Positions 1 through 6,048 of a stretch of 17,846 nucleotides of DNA are shown here, piece by piece. The notes beneath the pieces are model-generated. The model did no database searches. It saw only the letters and a list, made by a program, of their open reading frames with translations, and was not told the DNA's origin. Source of the stretch: an uncultured Oscillospiraceae bacterium (lineage in GTDB: Bacteria > Bacillota_A > Clostridia > Oscillospirales > Oscillospiraceae); contig CAAGIF010000154.1 of the NCBI GenBank assembly GCA_900769845.1, positions 1 to 17,846 of the forward strand, given 5' to 3'. Within the stretch, counting starts at the first letter, position 1; the number at the start of each line of letters is the position of its first letter. The position numbers and the translations under genes were made by a program.

Positions 1-1578
1 GTGGCGGCTGCAACGATGAATACCGAGGGCTATCTGGAATTTGTGGCGGAAAAGGTGGGGCAGGACACCACCCTTTCCCAGATCATCCACATGGTGGAGG
101 AGGCTGGCGGATCCAAGGCCCCCATCGCGCGGCTGGCGGATAAGATCGCAGGGGTATTTGTGCCGGTGGTCATGGCCATCGCGGCTGTGACATTTGTGGT
201 TTGGATGGCGCTGGGAGCCGGAATGGAAACGGCACTGACCAACGGGATCTCCGTGCTGGTGATCTCCTGTCCCTGCGCTCTGGGCCTTGCGACGCCTGTT
301 GCCATTATGGTAGGAACCGGTCGCGGTGCTGCTCTGGGTGTGCTGTTCAAGAATGCCCAGGCATTGGAAAACCTCCATCAGATCGATACGGTGGTGCTGG
401 ATAAGACCGGCACTCTGACTGTGGGAAAACCGGCGGTAACGGATATTCTTCCGGAAACCGTACCCCAGCAAAGACTTCTGACTATCGCCGGCGCGGTGGA
501 AAAACACTCCGAGCATCCCTTCGCCCGGGCAATCCTGGAGAAGATCGGGGAAATGCGCCTCCCGGATGTTAGCGGATTTGAAACCATTCCCGGTATGGGT
601 GTCAGCGCAGAGGTGGAGGGCATCCGGTATTACGGCGGTAATGCAAAGCTGATGACCAGAATCGGCGTAAGTGTTCCCGGTTACGAAGATCTGGCTGCCC
701 AGGGAAAGACGCTTTTGTATTTTGCCTCCCGGGAGGGGGGATATTTGGGCGCCGTGGCAGCGGCGGATGTCTTAAAGCCGGATTCTGAGGCTGCGGTAAA
801 AGCCATGGAAAGAATCCATCTTGACACGGTAATGCTTACGGGAGATAATGAACAGGTAGCCCAGGCCATCGCTGACCAGGCGGGGATCCGCCGGGTAATC
901 GCAAATGTTCTGCCCGGAGACAAGGCTGCGTCGGTAAAGCAGCTGCAGGACCAAGGAAAAAAGGTTCTCATGGTGGGCGACGGCATCAACGATGCGCCTG
1001 CGCTGGTTACCGCAGATGTGGGTATGGCCATTGGCGCCGGAACGGATATCGCCATGGAATCTGCGGATGTGGTGCTGATGGGCGGCGGATTGGGCGGTGT
1101 TGCAGATGCGGTGAAGCTGAGCAAAGCCACCATCCGGAATATCAAGCAAAATCTTTTCTGGGCATTCTTCTATAACTGCCTGGGAATCCCCATCGCGGCG
1201 GGTGTGCTTGCCCCCTGGGGAATCACTCTGAGTCCCATGATCGGCGCTGCCGCCATGAGCTTCAGCTCGGTATTTGTGGTGACCAATGCCCTGCGGCTGC
1301 GGTATTTCCGGCCGGCAAAGAAAGAGTCCGTCGGGCAGACGCCCGTAGTTGAAGAACAATCCAACAAGGAGGAAACAAAAATGGAAACTGTTATTAAGGT
1401 TAACGGCATGATGTGTGTCCATTGCAAGGCAATGGTGGAGAAGGTCTGTAAGGCAGTTCCCGGTACGCTGGACGCTGTGGTGGATCTGCAGGCAAAAAAT
1501 GTCACCGTCACCGGTGAAGCGGATGTGGAGGCTCTGAAGAAGGCCATTACCGATGCCGGATACGAGGTTGTAGAATAA
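1..1578 (+). CDS. copA: Copper-exporting P1B-type ATPase, 5'-truncated by window edge, with C-terminal HMA domain
   Basis: Membrane pump that couples ATP hydrolysis to export of Cu(I). The visible part begins after the actuator domain: the TGE loop, the first membrane helices and any N-terminal HMA domain lie upstream of the window, so the GTG at base 1 is not the real start. Seen here (numbered from base 1): the CPC metal-transport motif at residues 90-92, the phosphorylated Asp in DKTGTLT (134-140), the SEHPFA nucleotide-binding motif (170-175), TGDN (280-283), GDGINDAP (326-333), and the copper-type YN (391-392) and MSFSS (419-423) motifs of the last helices, which support copper rather than zinc or cadmium. 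After a Lys/Glu-rich linker (about 438-460) comes an HMA domain with GMMCVHC (469-475). An HMA domain at the C-terminus of a copper pump is unusual, and the linker carries its own ribosome site, listed separately. Confidence 0.95.
   Translation: MAAATMNTEGYLEFVAEKVGQDTTLSQIIHMVEEAGGSKAPIARLADKIAGVFVPVVMAIAAVTFVVWMALGAGMETALTNGISVLVISCPCALGLATPVAIMVGTGRGAALGVLFKNAQALENLHQIDTVVLDKTGTLTVGKPAVTDILPETVPQQRLLTIAGAVEKHSEHPFARAILEKIGEMRLPDVSGFETIPGMGVSAEVEGIRYYGGNAKLMTRIGVSVPGYEDLAAQGKTLLYFASREGGYLGAVAAADVLKPDSEAAVKAMERIHLDTVMLTGDNEQVAQAIADQAGIRRVIANVLPGDKAASVKQLQDQGKKVLMVGDGINDAPALVTADVGMAIGAGTDIAMESADVVLMGGGLGGVADAVKLSKATIRNIKQNLFWAFFYNCLGIPIAAGVLAPWGITLSPMIGAAAMSFSSVFVVTNALRLRYFRPAKKESVGQTPVVEEQSNKEETKMETVIKVNGMMCVHCKAMVEKVCKAVPGTLDAVVDLQAKNVTVTGEADVEALKKAITDAGYEVVE
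1366..1372 (+). promoter_or_regulatory. Internal ribosome binding site inside copA
   Basis: AAGGAGG, a near-perfect anti-16S match, lies 8 bases before an in-frame ATG at 1381. It sits in the linker just ahead of the C-terminal HMA domain. Position, strength and spacing are those of a real start site rather than chance coding sequence. The same bases also encode linker residues of the longer protein. Confidence 0.6.
1381..1578 (+). CDS. copZ: CopZ-like copper chaperone, possible separate product of internal in-frame start in copA
   Basis: A 65-residue protein is predicted if ribosomes start at the internal ATG. It is one complete heavy-metal-associated (HMA) domain: beta strand METVIKV, the Cu(I)-binding loop GMMCVHC, helix, and the terminal GYEVVE strand typical of CopZ. 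Length matches free CopZ chaperones of Firmicutes (about 65-70 residues). It shares frame and stop codon with copA, so the same bases would give both a tethered domain and a soluble chaperone handing Cu(I) to the pump. Alternatively an ancestral copZ next to copA has fused by loss of the intervening stop, leaving the old ribosome site as a relic. Domain identity is certain; separate expression is inference. Confidence 0.55.
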   Translation: METVIKVNGMMCVHCKAMVEKVCKAVPGTLDAVVDLQAKNVTVTGEADVEALKKAITDAGYEVVE

Positions 1579-1594
1579 GTCCAAATTATTGGAC
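1579..1594. promoter_or_regulatory. Perfect 16-bp palindrome after copA, possible operator
   Basis: GTCCAA-ATTA-TTGGAC begins directly after the copA stop codon. No T-run follows, so it is not an intrinsic terminator. It covers the -35 area of a possible extended -10 promoter (TGATAGAAT, -10 at 1606-1611), where a repressor could act. It does not resemble CopY or CsoR operators. Confidence 0.35.
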
Positions 1595-1602
1595 ATGACC
1601 CT

Positions 1603-1611
1603 TGATAGAAT
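1603..1611 (+). promoter_or_regulatory. Possible extended -10 promoter for the small ORF and truA
   Basis: TGATAGAAT combines an extended TGn element with the -10 hexamer TAGAAT (1606-1611). The -35 area (about 1583-1588) is poor and lies within the palindrome 1579-1594. Predicted RNA start is near 1618, leaving a short leader to the ribosome site AAAGGAAAGG at 1625-1634. Confidence 0.35.
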
Positions 1612-1637
1612 ACAGTCAGAAAACAAAGGAAAGGTTG

Positions 1638-1772
1638 ATGACGATGTATTCTATGAAGTATGTAAGAGGACATGTCCTGGTATATGACAGAAACGGTGTA
1701 TTCCTGTTTTCGGCAGATAACGAACGGGAAGCCAGAGAGGAATTGGCGGAATATGAGGAATTTGCGGCTTGA
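1638..1772 (+). CDS. Small uncharacterised protein (44 aa) overlapping the start of truA
   Basis: Function not recognised. The ORF starts at ATG 1638 after a purine-rich ribosome site (AAAGGAAAGG, 1625-1634); ATG 1644 is an alternative start. The product looks like a folded mini-protein: a short strand (MKYVRGHVLVYDRNG), a second strand (VFLFSAD), then an acidic amphipathic helix (NEREAREELAEYEEF). There is no signal peptide, cysteine or membrane segment. Its last 20 bases (1753-1772) overlap the truA start in another frame, so the two are probably translationally coupled. An extended start for truA at 1672 would read through most of this ORF in a second frame and gives an atypical N-terminus, which favours this ORF being real. 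I have an impression that similar small proteins exist in Clostridia, but cannot confirm it here. Confidence 0.55.
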   Translation: MTMYSMKYVRGHVLVYDRNGVFLFSADNEREAREELAEYEEFAA

Positions 1773-2487
1773 TATTTGCTATGACGGCAGCCGTTATCGG
1801 GGTTGGCAGCGGCTGAGTGGGGATAGCAATACGATCCAGGGGAAATTGGAAACTGCCCTGTCCCGGATCCTTGGCGAGCAGATTGAAATCAGCGGCTCCG
1901 GTCGGACGGATGCGGGCGTCCATGCCCGGGGACAGGTGGCAAATTTCCACTGTGGAAGCCCTATGGCGGCGGAGGAGATTTTATCCCAGCTTCGCAGGTA
2001 TCTGCCGGAGGATATCGGCATATATTCCTGCAGGGATGTGTCTCCCCGGTTTCATGCCCGGCTGAATGCCAAGGAAAAGACCTATCTGTACCGCATCTGG
2101 AATACGAATGCGCCCTGCGTTTTTGACAGAAAATATGTGGCGGCTTTCCCGGAAAAATTGGATATGGAAGCCATGAGAGCGGCTGCTGACCATCTTTTGG
2201 GTGAGCACGATTTCTCCGCCTTTTGCGGCAATCCCAAGTTCAAAAAATCCACGGTTCGCTTCATCCGCTGCATTGAGCTCCTTCCCACCCGGGGAGAGAT
2301 CCAGATCCGGGTCACCGGAAACGGATTCCTGCACTCCATGGTGCGGATTGTTGTAGGCACATTGATCGAGGTCGGCAGGGGAGAACGGGAACCGGACAGC
2401 ATTCCCCAACTCTTTGGAGGCAAGCGGGCGGAGGCGGGGTTCCTTGCCCCGGCCCAGGGTCTGTGTTTGCTGGAGGTAGAATATTGA
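1753..2487 (+). CDS. truA: tRNA pseudouridine(38-40) synthase TruA
   Basis: Isomerises uridines 38, 39 and 40 of the tRNA anticodon arm to pseudouridine in the cytoplasm. The 244-residue product has the usual TruA length when started at ATG 1753: the MRNLRLDICYDGSRYRGWQ opening is the family N-terminus, and the 27 codons upstream in the same frame lack family character. The catalytic Asp is D53 in SGSGRTDAGVHA (48-58). Later motifs include FHARLNAKEKTYLYRI, HDFSAFC and the C-terminal GNGFLHSMVRIVVGTLIEVGRG, cited here only in part as FLHSMVRIVVG. It overlaps the upstream small ORF by 20 bases, and its TGA overlaps the TTG start of the next gene, so it sits inside a tightly packed transcription unit. 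Confidence 0.96.
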   Translation: MRNLRLDICYDGSRYRGWQRLSGDSNTIQGKLETALSRILGEQIEISGSGRTDAGVHARGQVANFHCGSPMAAEEILSQLRRYLPEDIGIYSCRDVSPRFHARLNAKEKTYLYRIWNTNAPCVFDRKYVAAFPEKLDMEAMRAAADHLLGEHDFSAFCGNPKFKKSTVRFIRCIELLPTRGEIQIRVTGNGFLHSMVRIVVGTLIEVGRGEREPDSIPQLFGGKRAEAGFLAPAQGLCLLEVEY

Positions 2488-2825
2488 ACATTCAGATTTT
2501 CGGAAAATCCAGATGCTTTGACACTAAAAAGGCAGAGCGGTACTTTAAAGAGCGCCGCATCAAATTTCAATCTATCGATCTTGTCCGTTACGGCATGTCC
2601 GGCAAGGAGTTTGATAGCGTCCTTCGGGCAGTGGGCGGCATTGACAAGCTTATAGATTGGGAAAACAAAAGCCAGCAGGTGACCAATATGAAATACATGG
2701 ACAGCTCCGTGGCCAAGGAGGATATCGTATTTGACGATCCTTCTTTGATGAAGACTCCTGTGGTGCGAAACGGGAAGCAGGCAACGGTGGGTTACTGTCC
2801 GGAGATTTGGGCCACTTGGGAATAA
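2484..2825 (+). CDS. ArsC/Spx-family thioredoxin-fold protein (arsenate reductase-like)
   Basis: A 113-residue protein of the ArsC/Spx/YffB family. Start chosen at TTG 2484, which overlaps the truA stop and follows GGAGG at 2472-2476 with 7-base spacing; it gives the typical N-terminus MNIQIFGKSRCFDTKKAERY. The redox-active Cys is C11. The position occupied by the second Cys in Spx is T14 (CFDT), so this is not a canonical CxxC Spx switch. The conserved Arg of the family is R95 in TPVVRNGK, followed by ATVGYCPEIW with a second Cys (C105). Members of this shape are usually annotated only as arsenate reductase family; arsenate or glutaredoxin-linked activity is unproven. No ars operon neighbours are present. 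A terminator follows the stop codon. Confidence 0.85.
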   Translation: MNIQIFGKSRCFDTKKAERYFKERRIKFQSIDLVRYGMSGKEFDSVLRAVGGIDKLIDWENKSQQVTNMKYMDSSVAKEDIVFDDPSLMKTPVVRNGKQATVGYCPEIWATWE

Positions 2826-2840
2826 GATAATCCGAGTTAC

Positions 2841-2876
2841 AAAAGCAGTTCTCCAACGAAGGGGAGCTGCTTTTTC
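2841..2876 (+). terminator. Intrinsic terminator or 5' attenuator hairpin before the AGCS gene
   Basis: AGCAGTTCTCC (2844-2854) pairs with GGGGAGCTGCT (2861-2871) with two G-U pairs and a six-base loop. Three flanking A-T pairs extend the stem to 2841-2874. The T-run is 2871-2875. Only 22 bases separate it from the next start codon at 2898, so it could also regulate that gene. Confidence 0.8.
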
Positions 2877-2897
2877 TGTCTGGAAGGGGCGGGGAAT

Positions 2898-4280
2898 ATG
2901 GAGATTTTAGAAACGGTCAGCCGTTTTGTATGGGGCGGGCCGGTGATCGTTATGGTTCTGGGAACCGGCGTATGGCTTTCTGTGCGGACAGGCTTTGCAC
3001 AGTTGCGGCTTTTTCCCCGGGCGCTGCAGTCCTTTTTACGCAGGTTTCGGAAGGGTTCTCCCACAGACGGCGTGTCTCCCTTTCAGGCGCTGTGTACAGC
3101 GTTGGCAGCAACGGTGGGGACCGGGAATCTGGTTGGCGTGGCGGGGGCGATTTGCCTGGGTGGGCCGGGGAGTATCTTCTGGATGTGGATCAGCGCCCTG
3201 CTGGGAATGGCCACCAAGTATGGGGAAGCGGCTCTTGCCGTTCATTACCGGACAAAAGGGGCGGACGGCTACACCGGCGGCCCCATGTATGTAATCTGCC
3301 GGGGCTTGGGAGATCGGTGGAGCTGGCTGGCATCCCTATACTGCTTTTTTGGGGTCATTGCCGCATTTGGAGTGGGAAACGCTACCCAGGTAAATGCAGT
3401 GGTTTCCGGGGTGGGACAGGTGCTGAGCCGCTTTGGCAGAACACCTGGGTTTCGGGAAAACCTGGCGATTGGCATTCTTGCGGCAATGTTAGTTGGAATT
3501 GTGCTGCTGGGGGGTGCAGGCCGGGTGGGGAGAATTGCAGAATTGCTGGTACCGATTGCGGCGGGGGCGTATATAGCCCTGTGCCTGGGGGTGTTGGTTT
3601 TGAAAGCGCCTCAAATTCCCGGGGCGTTCCGGGCGATTTTTCTGGGGGCTTTTTCCCCCGGGGCGGTTACGGGGGGAATCGTTGGATCTTTCTTCCAAAC
3701 CTTGCGTACAGGCGTTTCCCGGGGGGTATTTACCAACGAAGCCGGCATGGGGACCGCAGCCATTGCCCACGGGGCAGCGGAAGCAGAGCATCCTGCCGAG
3801 CAGGGACTTATGGGCATTATGGAGGTGTTTTTGGATACGATCCTGATCTGTACCTTAACAGCCCTGGTGATCCTGTGTAGCGGTGTTCCCGTCGGTTACG
3901 GCGCAGACGGAGGGGGAGGCCTGACAGTGCAGGCTTTTTGCGCGGTGTTTGGGGATTGGGTTTCCTTGCTTTTGGCGGCGGCCATGTGCTGCTTTGCTTT
4001 CGCCACCATTCTGGGCTGGGGCTACTACGGCGCCCGGTGCGCCCAGTATCTCTTTGGAGATACCGCGTGGAAATGGTTTGCCCTGGCCCAGACCGGCATG
4101 GTTTTGGCAGCGGCGGTTATGAAAACCGGCGTGATCTGGACTTTTTCTGAGATTGTCAACGGTCTGATGTCCGTTCCCAATCTGATTGCCCTGTGCGCGC
4201 TCTGTCCGGTGCTGGCGCGGCTGACCCGGGAGTATGGAAAAAAGAGGGAAAGCGCAACTGTTTTTTCGGAGAAACCTTGA
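2898..4280 (+). CDS. Sodium:alanine/glycine symporter, AGCS family
   Basis: Inner-membrane transporter that imports alanine or glycine with sodium. The 460-residue product has about eleven hydrophobic segments and AGCS signatures: GVSPFQALCTALAATVGTGN (about 59-78), which is the conserved sodium/substrate-site region; GGPGSIFWMW; MATKYGEAALAV; GYTGGPMYV; and GVFTNEAGMGTA in the second half. Start ATG 2898 follows a G-rich ribosome site (AAGGGGCGGGG). Substrate within the family cannot be decided from sequence. The last codons overlap the -35 box of the following T-box promoter. It lies 22 bases after a terminator hairpin and has no clear promoter of its own, so expression may depend on readthrough or on a promoter within the upstream gene. 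Confidence 0.94.
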   Translation: MEILETVSRFVWGGPVIVMVLGTGVWLSVRTGFAQLRLFPRALQSFLRRFRKGSPTDGVSPFQALCTALAATVGTGNLVGVAGAICLGGPGSIFWMWISALLGMATKYGEAALAVHYRTKGADGYTGGPMYVICRGLGDRWSWLASLYCFFGVIAAFGVGNATQVNAVVSGVGQVLSRFGRTPGFRENLAIGILAAMLVGIVLLGGAGRVGRIAELLVPIAAGAYIALCLGVLVLKAPQIPGAFRAIFLGAFSPGAVTGGIVGSFFQTLRTGVSRGVFTNEAGMGTAAIAHGAAEAEHPAEQGLMGIMEVFLDTILICTLTALVILCSGVPVGYGADGGGGLTVQAFCAVFGDWVSLLLAAAMCCFAFATILGWGYYGARCAQYLFGDTAWKWFALAQTGMVLAAAVMKTGVIWTFSEIVNGLMSVPNLIALCALCPVLARLTREYGKKRESATVFSEKP

Positions 4281-4306
4281 CAAAAATACCGGTGAAATGA
4301 TAAGAT
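4277..4306 (+). promoter_or_regulatory. Promoter of the cysS-polA-rimI-tsaD operon
   Basis: Perfect -35 TTGACA (4277-4282), 18-base spacer, extended -10 TGA-TAAGAT (hexamer 4301-4306). The -35 overlaps the TGA stop (4278-4280) of the symporter gene. The predicted RNA start near 4313 matches the 5' base of T-box stem I. Confidence 0.85.
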
Positions 4307-4312
4307 AACCGT

Positions 4313-4510
4313 GTTGCGATGAACGGAAAGAGTAGCGCTTTTCCAAACCTTCAGAGAGCCGGGGCCATCGGCTGGAAGCCCGGGCAGGGGCGGCGCGTGA
4401 AAGTGCGTCCGGGAGCGGCAAAGTGCATAACAAGCGACAAATGAGAGTGGAACCGCGAGTAAGTTTTACCCGCCTCTTGTACCTTTGGGTATAAGGGGTA
4501 TTTTTATTTC
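4313..4510 (+). promoter_or_regulatory. T-box riboswitch, cysteine (UGC) specifier
   Basis: Leader RNA that senses uncharged tRNA-Cys and then prevents termination. Stem I closes with TTGC (4314-4317)/GCAA (4418-4421), then CGGA (4324-4327)/TCCG (4408-4411). The specifier loop has AGTA (4331-4334) on one side and GTGAAAG-TGC-G on the other, placing codon TGC (Cys) at 4404-4406. Above it GCGC (4335-4338)/GCGC (4393-4396) pair, followed by the AGAGAG element (4353-4358) and the GGCTGGAAGCC apical region. The T-box motif TGGAACC (4448-4454) is the expected 7-base bulge of a textbook antiterminator: AGAG (4444-4447)/CTCT (4474-4477) and GCG (4455-4457)/CGC (4471-4473). The competing terminator is at 4480-4509. 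The specifier matches the first gene, cysS. A second TGC at 4424-4426 lies outside stem I and was not chosen. Confidence 0.95.
4480..4509 (+). terminator. T-box-controlled terminator
   Basis: TACCTTT (4480-4486) pairs with AAGGGGTA (4494-4500 region) using two G-T pairs, followed by TTTTTATTT (4501-4509). It competes with the antiterminator, whose 3' arm (4471-4477) lies just upstream. Confidence 0.75.
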
Positions 4511-4527
4511 ATATCATAGGATTTGCT

Positions 4528-4606
4528 GCAGATACGATACAGAGCGGCGCAGGGCACGAACGAATAGCAGCGCACTGTGTACGTATTGTCTGCGGCGACC
4601 CGCCGC
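4528..4606 (+). promoter_or_regulatory. Structured leader between T-box terminator and cysS
   Basis: GCAGA (4528-4532)/TCTGC (4589-4593), TACG (4533-4536)/CGTA (4582-4585) and TAC (4538-4540)/GTA (4579-4581) form a bulged stem of 12 pairs. A second hairpin, GCGGCG-ACC-CGCCGC (4592-4606), overlaps its 3' foot by two bases, so the two partly compete. No T-run follows. No known RNA family is recognised; it may only shape or protect the read-through mRNA. Confidence 0.4.
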
Positions 4607-4632
4607 TAAAATAACATTTGGAGGAATTCAAT

Positions 4633-6048
4633 ATGTATCTTTATAACTCTGTTTCCCATAAGAAGGAATTGTTTGTTCCCAAGAATCCTGATCTTGTGAA
4701 GATGTACACCTGCGGCCCCACGGTGTATCACTATGCCCATATCGGCAATCTGCGTACCTACATTATGGAGGATGTGCTGGAAAAAAGCCTGCGCTACCTG
4801 GGCTATAATGTCAAGCGGGTCATGAACATCACGGATGTGGGACATCTGGCCTCCGACGCAGACACCGGCGAAGATAAGATGCTCAAAGGCGCCAAGCGGG
4901 AGAACAAGACCGTCATGGAGATCGCCCAGTACTATACCGACGCGTTCTTTGCTGACTGTGAAAAGCTGAATATCAAGCGCCCCGATGTGGTGGAGCCTGC
5001 CACCAACTGCATCGACGAGTATATCCATATGGTGCAGACTCTGCTGGAAAAGGGCGGCGCTTATCTGGCTGGCGGCAATGTGTATTTTGACACCTCTACC
5101 CTGGACAAGTATTATGTGTTCAATGACCACGATGAAGAAGACCTTGCCATCGGTGTCCGGGAAGGCGTGGAGGAAGATACCAACAAGAAGAATAAAAATG
5201 ACTTTGTTCTGTGGTTTACCAAGTCTAAGTTTGAGGATCAGGCGCTGAAATGGGATTCTCCCTGGGGCGTAGGTTATCCCGGCTGGCATATCGAGTGCTC
5301 CTGCATTTCTCTGAAGCATCTGGGTGAGGATCTGGATATCCACGCCGGCGGCATTGACAACGCATTCCCCCACCACACCAACGAGATCGCCCAGAGCGAG
5401 AGCTTCCTGGGACACGAATGGTGCAAATACTGGTTCCATGTCCACCATCTGAATACGGACACCGGCAAGATGAGTAAATCCAAGGGCGAGTTCCTCACGG
5501 TTTCACTGCTGGAGAGCAAGGGCTATGATCCCATGGCGTACCGCCTCTTCTGCCTCCAGAGCCATTACCGCCGGAATCTGGTATTCTCCTGGGAGAATCT
5601 GGACAACGCCGTTATCGCCTACGATAAGCTGATCGCCAAGATCGCCACCTTTAAGGCAGGCGGTGAAGTGGAAGCCGACGCATATGATAAGCTGAAGGAA
5701 CGCTTTGTCACTGCGCTGAATGGCGATCTGAATACCTCCCTTGCCATCACCGCTGTTTACGATGTACTGAAGGCTAAGTGCAACGATGCCACCAAGTTGG
5801 CGGCACTTCGCGATTTTGACAGGGTTCTGTCTTTGAATCTGATCGAAGCGGCTGAAAAGCTGCAGAAGAAGCAGGCAGAGGAAGAAGCTGCCAACGCAGA
5901 TCCCGAGATCGATGCATTGGTCGCTGCAAGAACCGAGGCCAAGAAAGCAAAGAACTGGGCGGAAGCCGACCGGATCCGGGACGAACTGAAGGTCCGGGGC
6001 ATTGAGATCATCGATACCCCCCAGGGCGCCAAGTGGAGAAAAGTATGA
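4633..6048 (+). CDS. cysS: Cysteinyl-tRNA synthetase
   Basis: Charges tRNA-Cys with cysteine in the cytoplasm. Start ATG 4633 is set by GGAGG (4620-4624) with 8-base spacing, and gives the 471-residue class I enzyme of normal length. Visible motifs: TCGPTVY with the first zinc ligand C27, HIGN (36-39; the HIGH-type ATP motif), WHIECS with C222, the zinc ligands H247 and E251 in HTNEIAQSE, and KMSKS at 279-283. The spacing of the zinc ligands (25 and 4 residues) is the same as in E. coli CysRS. A T-box reading a cysteine codon precedes it, so expression should rise when tRNA-Cys is uncharged. The TGA overlaps the polA start codon. Confidence 0.98.
   Translation: MYLYNSVSHKKELFVPKNPDLVKMYTCGPTVYHYAHIGNLRTYIMEDVLEKSLRYLGYNVKRVMNITDVGHLASDADTGEDKMLKGAKRENKTVMEIAQYYTDAFFADCEKLNIKRPDVVEPATNCIDEYIHMVQTLLEKGGAYLAGGNVYFDTSTLDKYYVFNDHDEEDLAIGVREGVEEDTNKKNKNDFVLWFTKSKFEDQALKWDSPWGVGYPGWHIECSCISLKHLGEDLDIHAGGIDNAFPHHTNEIAQSESFLGHEWCKYWFHVHHLNTDTGKMSKSKGEFLTVSLLESKGYDPMAYRLFCLQSHYRRNLVFSWENLDNAVIAYDKLIAKIATFKAGGEVEADAYDKLKERFVTALNGDLNTSLAITAVYDVLKAKCNDATKLAALRDFDRVLSLNLIEAAEKLQKKQAEEEAANADPEIDALVAARTEAKKAKNWAEADRIRDELKVRGIEIIDTPQGAKWRKV

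Noticed and set aside
1672..1752. 27-codon N-terminal extension of truA
   Set aside because: Not family-like and overlaps the small ORF; ATG 1753 gives the standard TruA start and length.
2484..2825. Spx transcription regulator
   Set aside because: The CxxC switch is C-F-D-T and the protein is shorter than Spx; kept as an ArsC/Spx-family protein.
4424..4426. Second TGC as the T-box specifier codon
   Set aside because: It lies outside the base of stem I (TTGC/GCAA); TGC 4404-4406 sits in the specifier loop opposite AGTA.
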